From NCBI GenBank assembly GCA_903994635.1, contig CAJEXQ010000010.1, positions 23,179 through 87,178 of the forward strand: a DNA stretch of 64,000 nucleotides, given 5' to 3'. Below, piece after piece: positions 50,994-59,352 of this stretch. The translations under genes and the position numbers were made by a program. The DNA is from an uncultured Chlorobiaceae bacterium. GTDB lineage: Bacteria; Bacteroidota; Chlorobiia; Chlorobiales; Chlorobiaceae. Below the pieces are notes generated by a model that was not told the DNA's origin, made no database searches, and was given only the letters and a program-made list of their open reading frames with translations. The stretch's first letter is position 1. Each line of letters starts with the position of its first letter.

Positions 50994-51968
50994 ATGGTTA
51001 CTTCTGAGTTTCTTCTCGTCGCGGCATTTGTGCTTGACCTCATCTTCGGCGATCCCCGCTGGATGCCTCATCCGGTCAGAGGCATTGGCTGGTTTGCGTT
51101 GCAGACCGAGACGTTGCTGAGACGTACTGCTCTGCCTCTTCGCCTGGCAGGTATTCTGGCCGTTCTGATTATTGTCGGGGGCTCTGCCGGGATTGCCGGG
51201 TTGCTCGTGGCATTGGCGACGATGGTGCATCCTTTGGCAGGTATGGCAGTAGCCATCTATATCATGTACAGTTGCTTTGCCGTCAAGGATCTTGCAGGTC
51301 ATGCCGAAGCGGTGTGGAAAGCACTTGATGCTGACGATATTGAGCTGGCGCGCCAGAAGGTCTCCTTTATTGTTGGTCGCGATACTGCGGGCTTGACGGC
51401 CAGTGGCATTGCACTTGCCGCCACAGAGAGTGTTGCAGAGAACAGCGTTGATGGTGTCACTGCCCCTCTTTTCTATGCACTGCTCTTCGGCCCGGTCGGC
51501 GCCATTGCCTACAAGGCGATCAATACCCTCGACTCCACCTTTGGTTATAAAAATGATCGCTATTTTGAATTTGGCTGGGCTGCGGCCAGGCTGGATGATG
51601 TTGCCAACTATCTGCCAGCAAGAGTGACGGTTCTTGTCATCGCCCTCGCGGCGGCTATCAGTAAACTACGGGTTTATGATATCTTTCAAGCAATTCGTCA
51701 GGGTGCCAGACTTCATGCAAGTCCCAACGCCGGATATCCAGAATGCGCTTATGCCGGTGCGCTTGGTGTCACCTTTGGAGGTGGCAGAAGTTACGGCGGA
51801 GAATTCCATAATTTCCCTTTGCTTGGTATCAGAGCGGGGGAGTGTTCGTCGCTCACTATCCGCCAGAGTGTGAGGCTGATGCGGATGACGGCGGCGTTGT
51901 TTTTGGCTCTTGGGGTGGTGGTGAGAATGGTTGTGCAGTTTTCGATTTTTAATCAACCATATTTTTAA
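50994..51968 (+). CDS. cbiB: Adenosylcobinamide-phosphate synthase CbiB
   Basis: This 324-residue integral membrane protein attaches aminopropanol (phosphate) to adenosylcobyric acid. Typical segments are LDLIFGDPRWMPHPVRGIGW, ESVAENSVDGVTAPLFYALL, AINTLDSTFGYKND and SPNAGYPE. It has several membrane helices. It is the last cobalamin gene before the pigment island; residues 235-289 are duplicated at 60.5 kb. Confidence 0.93.
   Translation: MVTSEFLLVAAFVLDLIFGDPRWMPHPVRGIGWFALQTETLLRRTALPLRLAGILAVLIIVGGSAGIAGLLVALATMVHPLAGMAVAIYIMYSCFAVKDLAGHAEAVWKALDADDIELARQKVSFIVGRDTAGLTASGIALAATESVAENSVDGVTAPLFYALLFGPVGAIAYKAINTLDSTFGYKNDRYFEFGWAAARLDDVANYLPARVTVLVIALAAAISKLRVYDIFQAIRQGARLHASPNAGYPECAYAGALGVTFGGGRSYGGEFHNFPLLGIRAGECSSLTIRQSVRLMRMTAALFLALGVVVRMVVQFSIFNQPYF
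51696..51861 (+). repeat. Left copy of a 166/167-bp cbiB repeat
   Basis: This part of intact cbiB (codons 235-289) recurs at 60455-60621 in the same orientation with eight substitutions and one extra G. It begins exactly at codon 235. The two copies bracket the pigment island. Confidence 0.95.
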
Positions 51969-52091
51969 TATCTTTGCTTTCTATTGTGCGCAGAACGAAC
52001 ACGAAGCACAGCGGATTTACTTTAGATGCACTTTAACATATCGAAAAAAACAGGCCTTCTCGATAAATCAATTCATCCCTAGGTAAGTAAT

Positions 52092-53489
52092 ATGACGAAT
52101 CCTGTCACTCAAAAAAAGTCACTCAAACTGCTGTTTATTGCTCCAAAAGGGAAAAAAGACTCAAAGACAAACCAGAAGCCCTTATTCCATATGGCCATAG
52201 GTGTTCTCGTCAGCCTTACTCCCAAAGAGCACCATATTGAAATCGCCGATGAACATTTTGAAGACCCCATCAACTATGACGGTGACTACGATTTAGTAGG
52301 CATTACCTCTCGAACTATCGACGCAACAAGAGCCTATGAGATAGCTGACAAGTTCCGTGAAAAAGGCAAAAAAGTCATCTTGGGCGGCCTTCATGTATCC
52401 TTTAATGCTGAAGAAGCCATGGTTCATGCCGACTGCATCGTGTGCGGAGAAGCAGAAAATTTATGGGCTACCGTTCTTGAAGATGTAAGTCTTGGTTGTT
52501 TAAAACCAACATACTACTCAAAAGATTTCCCACCTGTAACAAAAATCGTTCCGTTAGATTACGAAAGAATTGCCCAGGCTTCCAGAAGGGAAAAAGTTGA
52601 CGGGTCAAAATCCATACCGATCTATGTAACACGCGGTTGCCCCTACGAGTGCTCATTTTGTGTTACACCTAATTTCACCGGGAAGTTATATCGATCACAG
52701 AAACCGGAAGACCTGAAACGCCAGATTGAAACTGCTAAAAAAGTATTTTTCAAAGGAAAATGGAAATCATCAAAACCTTGGTTCATGCTTTGCGACGAGA
52801 ACCTCGGTGTTAACAAAAAAAGGCTATGGGAAACACTAGATCTTTTAAAAGGATGCGATATCAACTACAGCGTCTTTTTCAGCATGAACTTCCTTGAAGA
52901 CAAAGAGACGATAAAAAAACTGGTTGAGTCAGGCTGCAATATGGTACTGGTTGGATTTGAGTCTATTAAGCAGAGCACCCTTGAAGCGTATAATAAAGGC
53001 CATATAAACTCAGCCGAAAAATTTTCCCAGGTCATTGAAGAGTGCAGACAAGCCGGACTGAATGTCCAGGGAAATTTCCTTTTCAACCCGGATCTTGACT
53101 CCTTTGAGGATATGGACGACCTGGTTCGTTTTGTGGGCAAGAATAACATCTTTATGCCGATTTTTCAAATCATCACTCCCTATCCGGGTACGAAAATGTA
53201 CTGGGAATACAAGGAGAAGGGGCTTATCACCGATTATGATTGGGAAAAATACAATGCCATAAATCTAGTAATTCACTCAGAACACTACGACCCGATAGCC
53301 TTTCAGCATAAGTTCATGACCAGCTATTACAAAACATACTCATGGATAAATATCGCCAATAGAGTCAAGCATAACCCCTACAAATTGCTCAACCTTATCA
53401 CAAGTCTTGCATTTAAAAAGAATCTTAAGGAACAACTCAATACCTTTGAAGGTAACCATAACATCAGAATAACAAGATCCATTAAATAA
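52092..53489 (+). CDS. B12-binding radical SAM protein of the BchE/BchQ/BchR type
   Basis: This 465-residue protein has an N-terminal cobalamin-binding Rossmann domain (about residues 10-130, including [20 protein letters not shown] as one helix-strand unit) and a radical SAM core with CPYECSFC (Cys183, Cys187, Cys190). The architecture matches the BchE cyclase and the C-methyltransferases BchQ and BchR of chlorosome pigments. The location beside bciD, bchF-like and bchU genes suggests it modifies a bacteriochlorophyllide. Its exact position of action is unknown, and it may be a paralogue of bchQ or bchR. The segment looks AT-richer than the neighbouring cobalamin genes. Confidence 0.85.
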   Translation: MTNPVTQKKSLKLLFIAPKGKKDSKTNQKPLFHMAIGVLVSLTPKEHHIEIADEHFEDPINYDGDYDLVGITSRTIDATRAYEIADKFREKGKKVILGGLHVSFNAEEAMVHADCIVCGEAENLWATVLEDVSLGCLKPTYYSKDFPPVTKIVPLDYERIAQASRREKVDGSKSIPIYVTRGCPYECSFCVTPNFTGKLYRSQKPEDLKRQIETAKKVFFKGKWKSSKPWFMLCDENLGVNKKRLWETLDLLKGCDINYSVFFSMNFLEDKETIKKLVESGCNMVLVGFESIKQSTLEAYNKGHINSAEKFSQVIEECRQAGLNVQGNFLFNPDLDSFEDMDDLVRFVGKNNIFMPIFQIITPYPGTKMYWEYKEKGLITDYDWEKYNAINLVIHSEHYDPIAFQHKFMTSYYKTYSWINIANRVKHNPYKLLNLITSLAFKKNLKEQLNTFEGNHNIRITRSIK

Positions 53490-53494
53490 CAAAC

Positions 53495-53611
53495 GTGCAG
53501 AATTCTATAGACTATACGACACTATTCGCACCCGTAGTTTTTTACCTGTCCGGTATTATTATAGTTGTGATGCTAAACATGTTTATCGGAAAAAAGGCTC
53601 CCCCGAAATAA
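53495..53611 (+). CDS. 38-residue single-helix membrane peptide
   Basis: This ORF starts with GTG 5 bases after the radical SAM stop and ends in TAA. It encodes a polar N-terminus, a hydrophobic helix at about residues 10-31 (FAPVVFYLSGIIIVVMLNMF) and a basic tail KKAPPK. The close spacing suggests cotranscription with the radical SAM enzyme. Single-helix peptides can tether or stabilise enzymes; none is recognised here. Confidence 0.55.
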   Translation: MQNSIDYTTLFAPVVFYLSGIIIVVMLNMFIGKKAPPK

Positions 53612-53629
53612 TCCAGCATCAAGAAACAA

Positions 53630-53845
53630 TTAAGGCAAGGAGTATCCTCGGGCAGTCGCATTTAACAACTGGATTTTGCTGTTTATTCCTTCCGACAATG
53701 CGTTGCTGACTTTATGTTTGAGGTGAGTAGACCGGAGAAATTTCACCTCCAGCCCCTCGCAGGTAGAGTCGAGAACTGGCGCGTTTACTTTAGGGTTCGG
53801 TGGTAATTCCAGCACTTTCGTTCTGGCTCTCAGTCCGACTCCCAT
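53630..53845 (-). pseudogene. ISL3-family transposase C-terminal remnant
   Basis: The translated stretch HLKHKVSNALSEGINSKIQL followed by ARGY is typical of the C-terminal region of ISL3-type DDE transposases. Only about 70 codons remain, with no N-terminal domain and no recognisable terminal repeats. It marks past IS activity between the radical SAM gene and the Nif11-domain gene. Confidence 0.7.
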
Positions 53846-54050
53846 TGTTTATGTTTCCAATTGCCGCCACGCCAAACCCGGCGTACCGTTTTCCGGCACC
53901 GGGCTTACCTGACCTTTTCGCCCCAAAGCTTCTTAGGGTGTCCGTTTTTTGTTGCAAGTCCAGAGCCCCAACAATGACTAAAATAACAACCATTTGAATC
54001 ATGATCCAAACAATCATACCATGGAGACGGATGCGCCGGATATTTTTCAT
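53790..54050 (-). CDS. Possible 86-residue membrane peptide of unknown function
   Basis: An ATG at 54050 opens a frame with one strong membrane helix (about residues 11-30) and a Gly/Asn/Ser-rich tail. It overlaps the ISL3 remnant in another frame and has no good Shine-Dalgarno sequence. It may be spurious or part of decayed mobile DNA. Confidence 0.25.
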   Translation of the reverse strand: MKNIRRIRLHGMIVWIMIQMVVILVIVGALDLQQKTDTLRSFGAKRSGKPGAGKRYAGFGVAAIGNINNGSRTESQNESAGITTEP

Positions 54051-54124
54051 TTTTTGATCCGGACTTATTGGTTAAATTCTTGATTTTACAATTGATTATC
54101 AATCAAAAAAGGAGAACTAGTCAT

Positions 54125-54346
54125 ATGTCACAGGATTCTGCAAAGTTGTTTCTTGCAAAAATGAAGCAGGACAAGGAATTATCCGACAAGTTACACAATG
54201 CTACTACAAAAGATAACCGCTGGGCAATCATTCAGCAGGAAGGTTTCGAGTTCTCCAGAGAAGAGCTTGATCATGCAACGGTAACAGAACTGAATCACTT
54301 TGAACGATGGAGCTGGGAAGCGAAGTTGCTCGCTGACTGGCTCTGA
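54125..54346 (+). CDS. Nif11-domain protein
   Basis: This 73-residue soluble helical protein matches the Nif11 domain: SAKLFLAKMKQDKELSDKL at the start and GFEFSREELDHA in the middle. AGGAG lies 10 bases upstream of the ATG. Nif11 domains occur alone or as RiPP leader peptides; here there is no double-Gly site or core peptide after the domain. It lies between two transposase remnants in the pigment island. The function is unknown. Confidence 0.75.
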   Translation: MSQDSAKLFLAKMKQDKELSDKLHNATTKDNRWAIIQQEGFEFSREELDHATVTELNHFERWSWEAKLLADWL

Positions 54347-54475
54347 CTTCTACCTGAGTTAAGCGATTCATAATAAAAAAGCCCATGTCAATTCCCTGTT
54401 GCACCCTCCTGGATAGCATGGTATGACATGATCAGGGCATCGAGTTCAGAAATTTTCTTGAAAATTCCGGGCTGT

Positions 54476-54655
54476 TCAGCGTAGCTTTGCGGCAATATTG
54501 CCGCCGTCCACCGTGACGATCGACTTGGTGGTTTTGGTTTCAAGCGCCTGGTGCACAAAGGCTTCCGCCACATGCTCAGCGCTTACCTCAACATGCAGCA
54601 GGTTGCCCGCCATGTATTCGCGTTCGCTGAGCCCGCGTGCATGGGAACGCGCTTT
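54476..54655 (-). pseudogene. C-terminal remnant of a short-chain dehydrogenase
   Basis: About 59 codons resembling the SDR C-terminus remain: REYMAGNLLHVEVSAEHVAEAF, then TVDGGNIAA. This matches the end of aldolase/short-chain dehydrogenase fusion proteins (rhamnulose-1-phosphate aldolase type). It is joined in frame to a transposase fragment at about 54655 and lacks its Rossmann domain, so it is inactive. Confidence 0.65.
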
Positions 54656-54787
54656 AATCATCTCGACGGTTTCAATATCTGTCAGCCCAAGCTTTTCTTT
54701 GATGATGAGGGCTCCCAATGCCATACGAACGGTTAGTGCTGGCGTCACTCGCTTTGAGGGGAATTTCTCCATTTCCGTCTGAGACAA
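54656..54787 (-). pseudogene. IS1182/IS5-type transposase N-terminal remnant
   Basis: The stretch RMALGALIIKEKLGLTDIETV is typical of the N-terminal region of IS1182/IS5-group transposases. It reads directly into the dehydrogenase remnant, indicating fusion by insertion or deletion. Too little remains to define the element. Confidence 0.65.
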
Positions 54788-54790
54788 AAC

Positions 54791-54835
54791 AAAAAAATAG
54801 CCGTTTACCATCGATAAAGCATGGTAAACGGCTAT
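54791..54835 (-). terminator. Intrinsic terminator of bciD
   Basis: Bases 54797-54811 are perfectly complementary to 54821-54835 (15 bp) around a 9-base loop. Read on the minus strand, the stem is followed by seven U residues, 24 bases after the bciD stop. Confidence 0.88.
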
Positions 54836-54858
54836 TGCAACTATGCGGTTCTAAACCG

Positions 54859-56064
54859 TTAAACAGGATATGCTGCAGGTAGTTCATAACCCTGATCATA
54901 CAATCTGCGTGCGATCACATCGGCAGTCAACATAATGTACTGAGAACGTCCCATTCGCGTATAACCATGCCTGTGATCCATAGCAAGGGGCATATCGAGA
55001 CGATCCTCATATTTAAAATACAGATCCGAGATTTTTTCTGATGCCTCGACCAGCCAATCTGCATTTGGGGGTGGCATTCTGAACATGTCTGCACCCGGAA
55101 CAGGTTGATAGACGAGCATATTAGGGTAAACACCTTTCGACAAACGCTCTTCAACACCTTCCAACAGATAATTCATAGGCTCAAGCCCCATAAGAATAAA
55201 GCTCGTGGTACCCCGGCCGGGACCAAATATTTCAACTGAAGCATCCTGAGCCGCAAGCCAGTATTCAAGGGGGTATGTTGCATTTTTTCCGGGACAGATC
55301 GCCTTGAAATAGTCCGTATGGGTCACTTCAAGATCAAATTCAGTTGAATTAATGCCAGAAGCTTTCCAGCGCTCCATCTCCTTGAAATCATCAGGAGGAT
55401 ACAAATTCGCCGTAATATGCAATTCATTAAATACCTCAGGACTCAACTGCTCACGCAATGGGGCCATAACAATTTCGACAAGGTCGGAAACTTGTGCCCG
55501 TCTTTCGGGTGCAACAAGCCCTCCGATAATGACCAAGGTTCCACGCCATCCGTGATCGGTTGCTATTTTTACAGCTTCTGCCTGCTCTTTTGCCAATGCC
55601 TCTATCTTGGAAAACGGCATTCTTGCAAGGTCCTCTCCTACCGAAACATGCTGATTAGCAAAGAAAAAACAGAATTTGCATGATTTTCCGGTATTGTTAT
55701 TGTCACAACTGTAACTGTAATGAATATTGATAATATCTTGGTTCATCCCTATTACCGCAGCATTAACTGGACGACCGTTGCTTAACACTCCGTCACGCCA
55801 AGAAAACCACTCCTGCATTCTTCCACTTGCAAGATGTTTTCCGCAGTCATAAAACTCCACATCATCACCATTAACCTGCACTTCAAGACGGCTATACGGC
55901 TCTTGACGCACAAGAGTCGCAAGATCGCTTCCATTGAATACCATAGCGCGAAACGGGTTGTATCCCATTGTCGGCGATTTATTTACAGTCACCTTCGCCC
56001 CCTCAGAAAGTAGGCGTGCCTTTAAATGAATGTCCGCCGCTGTAATTACTCTCTTTGTACTCAT
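54859..56064 (-). CDS. bciD: Bacteriochlorophyllide C-7 methyl oxidase BciD (radical SAM)
   Basis: This 401-residue radical SAM protein matches BciD, which oxidises the C-7 methyl group of bacteriochlorophyllide c to formyl, giving BChl e, the pigment of brown green-sulfur bacteria. Its cluster cysteines are Cys120, Cys129 and Cys132, a CX8CX2C spacing instead of CX3CX2C. VIIGGLVAPERRAQVSDLVE and GRGTTSFILMGLEPMNYLLEG (cores GGLVAPERR and GLEPMNY) follow in the SAM barrel. The assignment rests on recognition of the protein and the surrounding pigment genes. It has its own terminator. Confidence 0.87.
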   Translation of the reverse strand: MSTKRVITAADIHLKARLLSEGAKVTVNKSPTMGYNPFRAMVFNGSDLATLVRQEPYSRLEVQVNGDDVEFYDCGKHLASGRMQEWFSWRDGVLSNGRPVNAAVIGMNQDIINIHYSYSCDNNNTGKSCKFCFFFANQHVSVGEDLARMPFSKIEALAKEQAEAVKIATDHGWRGTLVIIGGLVAPERRAQVSDLVEIVMAPLREQLSPEVFNELHITANLYPPDDFKEMERWKASGINSTEFDLEVTHTDYFKAICPGKNATYPLEYWLAAQDASVEIFGPGRGTTSFILMGLEPMNYLLEGVEERLSKGVYPNMLVYQPVPGADMFRMPPPNADWLVEASEKISDLYFKYEDRLDMPLAMDHRHGYTRMGRSQYIMLTADVIARRLYDQGYELPAAYPV

Positions 56065-56199
56065 AGCATAGAAATATTATTACTTGTTAAAAAGATTCTG
56101 AATAGCACTTTCCCTTCAAATGGAGCACCTGATTTCTATCCTTAACAGAAAAATCACCGCAACTCTGTTCTGTATGTATCCGTGATTACAATGAAGACT

Positions 56200-56300
56200 C
56201 CCCGCCGCAAGCAGCGGGGTATCGGTTTATAGAGGAATTCAGCAAGCTTTCACCGCAAGCTGTGGGGAATTGCACCCTGAGAGATTAAATAATACCCCAT
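56200..56300. repeat. Short GC-rich hairpin repeats downstream of the 77-aa gene
   Basis: A hairpin at 56200-56219 (CCCCGC/GCGGGG) is followed by GC-rich islands at 56252-56270 and by TACCCCAT at 56293-56300. The last octamer recurs as the left arm of a hairpin at 56614-56637. The pattern resembles decayed REP-like elements in the bciD upstream gap (56065-56350). Confidence 0.4.
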
Positions 56301-56350
56301 TGCTCTGCTGCGATGATGCTTTATAAATACAATATAAAAGCCCAATTTTA

Positions 56351-56584
56351 TTAGCCATTTGCAGCTTTACTGAGAAGCAACTTCTTTTTATGACGAGAGT
56401 TAATGAAAATACCAAAAAAATAACTCCCCAAATATCCCAACACCAAGACACCTGCAAACAATAAGTGGTCCGCAACGGTAACAATATAACATGAATCCCA
56501 AACCATACCTATCAAGATTAACCAACCGATACCGATGTATAAAAACGTCTTGTTCCATAAAGCGTTAAAATCCCCTGTCAGCAT
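56351..56584 (-). CDS. 77-residue membrane protein of the pigment island
   Basis: This protein has two predicted membrane helices (about residues 13-29 and 40-61) and a basic C-terminus. It is not a family that I recognise. It lies on the same strand between the BchF-like gene and bciD, flanked by short hairpin repeats. Co-location suggests a role in BChl e synthesis or chlorosome attachment, which is inference only. Confidence 0.6.
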   Translation of the reverse strand: MLTGDFNALWNKTFLYIGIGWLILIGMVWDSCYIVTVADHLLFAGVLVLGYLGSYFFGIFINSRHKKKLLLSKAANG

Positions 56585-56613
56585 GAAAAAAGTTATTTAG
56601 AGTTTTAATTAAC

Positions 56614-56637
56614 TACCCCATAGCAGGGCATGGGGTA
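56614..56637. repeat. 8-bp perfect stem-loop between BchF-like and 77-aa genes
   Basis: TACCCCAT pairs with ATGGGGTA around an 8-base loop. Neither strand has a U tract, so it is more likely a REP-like repeat or processing site than a terminator. Confidence 0.45.
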
Positions 56638-56700
56638 TGAGTTCATGTTTAAGAACTCCTTCACGAAGCCGAGCTTAGTAAGAATATGTCTTATAGCGAT

Positions 56701-57171
56701 TCAAGCATGACCCTGCATCGACCGCCTCTCGCCCCTTTTTTCAAGACTTATTCTCACAAGATACTGCACAGAGTTAGCGCAGTAGACGAAATATGCTATA
56801 AAAGCTGCCCATACAAGGAACTCTCTCGATGCACCGGTAAAGGCAAAGAAATAATAGGGCAGAAAGAATATCCCGGCAATAACACTCCCGATATCTTCCA
56901 GCATAAATTCTTTTGAGAAAATCCATTTATCAAAAAGCTCCTTCTCAAAATAGGCTCCGGTATAAAACATAAGAGCAAACATAAATGTTTTAAAAAGAAA
57001 AGCAGCGTTCACCCAATAAAAGGGAAATGTTCCACTATCTCTATAGTAGAAATAGGTTACCGCAACACCGACAAGAAAGGCAAGAAACTGAATCGGGGCC
57101 AACATAAGCTGTACAGTCGTCCATATCGAGGCGTTTCTTAGTGCAAGCTGTTCCGGAGTGTAGCGAGGCAT
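56701..57171 (-). CDS. bchF: BchF-like 3-vinyl bacteriochlorophyllide hydratase
   Basis: This 156-residue membrane protein begins MPRYTPEQLALRNASIW, which is diagnostic of BchF/BchV hydratases that add water to the C-3 vinyl group to give hydroxyethyl chlorins. It has about four membrane helices. Chlorobi usually carry bchF and bchV elsewhere, so this is likely an extra paralogue dedicated to the BChl e pathway. Which of BchF and BchV it is closer to cannot be judged by eye. Confidence 0.85.
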   Translation of the reverse strand: MPRYTPEQLALRNASIWTTVQLMLAPIQFLAFLVGVAVTYFYYRDSGTFPFYWVNAAFLFKTFMFALMFYTGAYFEKELFDKWIFSKEFMLEDIGSVIAGIFFLPYYFFAFTGASREFLVWAAFIAYFVYCANSVQYLVRISLEKRGERRSMQGHA

Positions 57172-57540
57172 TTCATTTGGGAATTACGGGTTATCGATAG
57201 CTGTTTTTAAGTCCGATATTTTAATGAAACTAACGGTATTAACCAAATATTGCATTTACAATCGGGTGCAGTCGCTAACCTATTCATCCGCAGACGCATT
57301 ATTCGAAGTTCCTTAGCCAAGGAAACCTGTAAGCTATTGAATCTCTATAAATCGCAGTGCTTTGGCGTTTTTTGCACCCATGTAAATCACGTAAAATAAT
57401 CAGTAATGTCTGGTAATAAATATAGACCATCTCTATTTATTCGTGAATGATATATCTTTATAAAAAACAATGACTTATAGTCATGAAATGAGCACGATAT
57501 TCCGTATTTTCAACGAAATAATCTCATTTCGCCCATTATC
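57172..57540. other. AT-rich intergenic region upstream of the BchF-like gene
   Basis: No gene is visible here. An 8-bp inverted repeat, GAAATGAG at 57485 and CTCATTTC at 57524, flanks the start of the transposase remnant and might be the trace of an IS end. The region probably contains the promoter for the leftward BchF-like, 77-aa and bciD genes. Confidence 0.4.
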
Positions 57541-57651
57541 ATGAAAAACATCAATCCATTAGGCATGCTTGACGAGCATTTTCTGCCCGAAAAGCTCACA
57601 AAACTCAAAGATCCTCTCGTCAAACTTGAAGCGCATATCGACTGGATGACT
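57541..57651 (+). pseudogene. IS5-family transposase N-terminal remnant
   Basis: The first 37 or so codons encode MLDEHFLPEKLTKLKDPLVK and then an EAHIDW segment, a typical N-terminus of IS5-group transposases. The frame then loses similarity and no catalytic domain remains. Bases 57652-58183 hold no other recognisable gene. Confidence 0.65.
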
Positions 57652-58183
57652 ATTTCGGTGAAATTGTACAACCGTTTCGAGGCAAAGTGCATAACGGCAC
57701 AGCGATCGAACGGCAAAAATAATATAAGATTATTTTTTCTTTCTGGGCGACTCTCCTTTGAGAGTTTGAAATATGACCACCACATGCAGTCTAACAACTT
57801 AAATTCCGCCATTTTTTGTCTACCGGTTGGGGGCCACTTCACAATTGAATTTATTTTATTTATAATTGGACGGTAGTGGGATTTTTTCTAAATTATTTTG
57901 CAGAAAAGGTTGCGTCAGTTGTTCAGTTGTTGTATACCTATAGCACTCTTGACAAAGTGAATCGATCAGAGTGCTCAAGGTGGTTTGACTGCAAAATACT
58001 ATACAGAAACTTAGCACACAGACCGAGCTGTGGTGAATCATAGGGAAATTTGATAAGTATATTGGGAAGGGTCTGCTTGGGATGGTTAGTTTATTTTCAA
58101 ATAGCTATAGAGTAGACTCGTCCAAATTCGTGCAACTAACTATCAGTTTAAAATCTCTTTAACTATTTAGCAATACTTCTATT

Positions 58184-59203
58184 ATGAGCGTCAACGAGTT
58201 ACTGAAGCAAAATCACAGAGCCACTGAACTTATTTTTAAAGGTCTTGTGGAAAGTGGCTGCTTGAAAGCAGCTCTTGAACTTGACCTTTTTACTCACCTT
58301 GCTAACGAAGCAAAAGAGATCGAAACATTGGCAGCCAATGTTGGCGCGATTCCGCAAAGACTCGTCATGTTGCTCGAGACCCTGCGGCAAATGGGGATTA
58401 CTGCCGAAGAGCATGGAAAGTGGAGCCTCACCCCGTTTACGATTAATATGTTTCTGCCAAACAATGAGCTTCCTAACCTATATATGACTCCAGTGGCGAA
58501 GGCCATGGCGAACCTTTCGGATAATTTTTACATGAAAATAGCAGATGCCGTAAAAGGTAACCTGAATTTCAAGGCCGAGGTCGCCTATCCTCCTGTTACG
58601 CGAGAAGATAACTGGTATTTTGAAGAAATTCACCGTAGTAACGCCCATTTTGCCATCATGCTTCTGCTTGAAGAGGCAGACTTGTCGGCTGCAAAAACCC
58701 TCGTAGATGTCGGTGGTGGAATCGGTGATATTTCTGCCGCCCTTTTAAAAAAGTTTCCTCAGCTTGATTCCACCATTCTGAATCTTCCTGGTGCGGTTGA
58801 ACTCGTAAATGAAAATGCTATCGAAAAAGGAGTTGGAGATCGTTTGAGAGGCGCAGCCGTAGATATATACAAGGACGTATACCCTAAAGCGGATGCCGTC
58901 ATGTTCTGCAGAATCCTTTATTCAGCAAATGAGCAATTAACCAAAATGCTCTGCCAAAAAGCCTATGACGCTCTTCCACCAGGCGGGAAAGTGCTCATCC
59001 TCGACATGATTATCGATGATCAGGAAAACCCAAACTTTGACTATCTGAGCCACTATGTCCTTGGTGCAGGTATGCCGTTTTCGGTACTCGGCTTCAAGGA
59101 GCAGAGCGCCTACAAGGAAATTCTTGAATCAATCGGCTTCAGCAAGGTTCGCACAGTCAGGAAGTACGGCCATTTGTTGTGCGAGGCGGTAAAAGCGGTT
59201 TGA
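58184..59203 (+). CDS. bchU: Bacteriochlorophyllide C-20 methyltransferase BchU
   Basis: This 339-residue SAM-dependent enzyme methylates the C-20 position of the chlorin, converting BChl d-type to c/e-type pigments. The SAM motif is VDVGGGIG (174-181). Tyr246 and His290, the residues implicated in catalysis in the Chlorobaculum tepidum enzyme, are at the same positions, and no frameshift is seen. It should be active, so the pigment is expected to be BChl e rather than BChl f. The gene lies on the right side of the island, next to a chlorosome protein gene. Confidence 0.94.
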   Translation: MSVNELLKQNHRATELIFKGLVESGCLKAALELDLFTHLANEAKEIETLAANVGAIPQRLVMLLETLRQMGITAEEHGKWSLTPFTINMFLPNNELPNLYMTPVAKAMANLSDNFYMKIADAVKGNLNFKAEVAYPPVTREDNWYFEEIHRSNAHFAIMLLLEEADLSAAKTLVDVGGGIGDISAALLKKFPQLDSTILNLPGAVELVNENAIEKGVGDRLRGAAVDIYKDVYPKADAVMFCRILYSANEQLTKMLCQKAYDALPPGGKVLILDMIIDDQENPNFDYLSHYVLGAGMPFSVLGFKEQSAYKEILESIGFSKVRTVRKYGHLLCEAVKAV

Positions 59204-59352
59204 TCGTGACGGAAATTTTTGTACTGCGCAAGTTAGATTATATCTATAGGTTTGCTCAGAATTAAAAATATTTTAAATTGAAGGGAGTAACCCTCGTAGT
59301 AGTTAGAGTGTTTTAACCTAAATTACGCCTACAACACCAAATAATATATACC

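Noticed and set aside
52092..54346. RiPP cluster made of a Nif11 leader plus a B12 radical SAM enzyme
   Set aside because: The radical SAM protein resembles BchE/BchQ-type pigment enzymes, the Nif11 protein has no core peptide or double-Gly site, and no transporter or protease is present.
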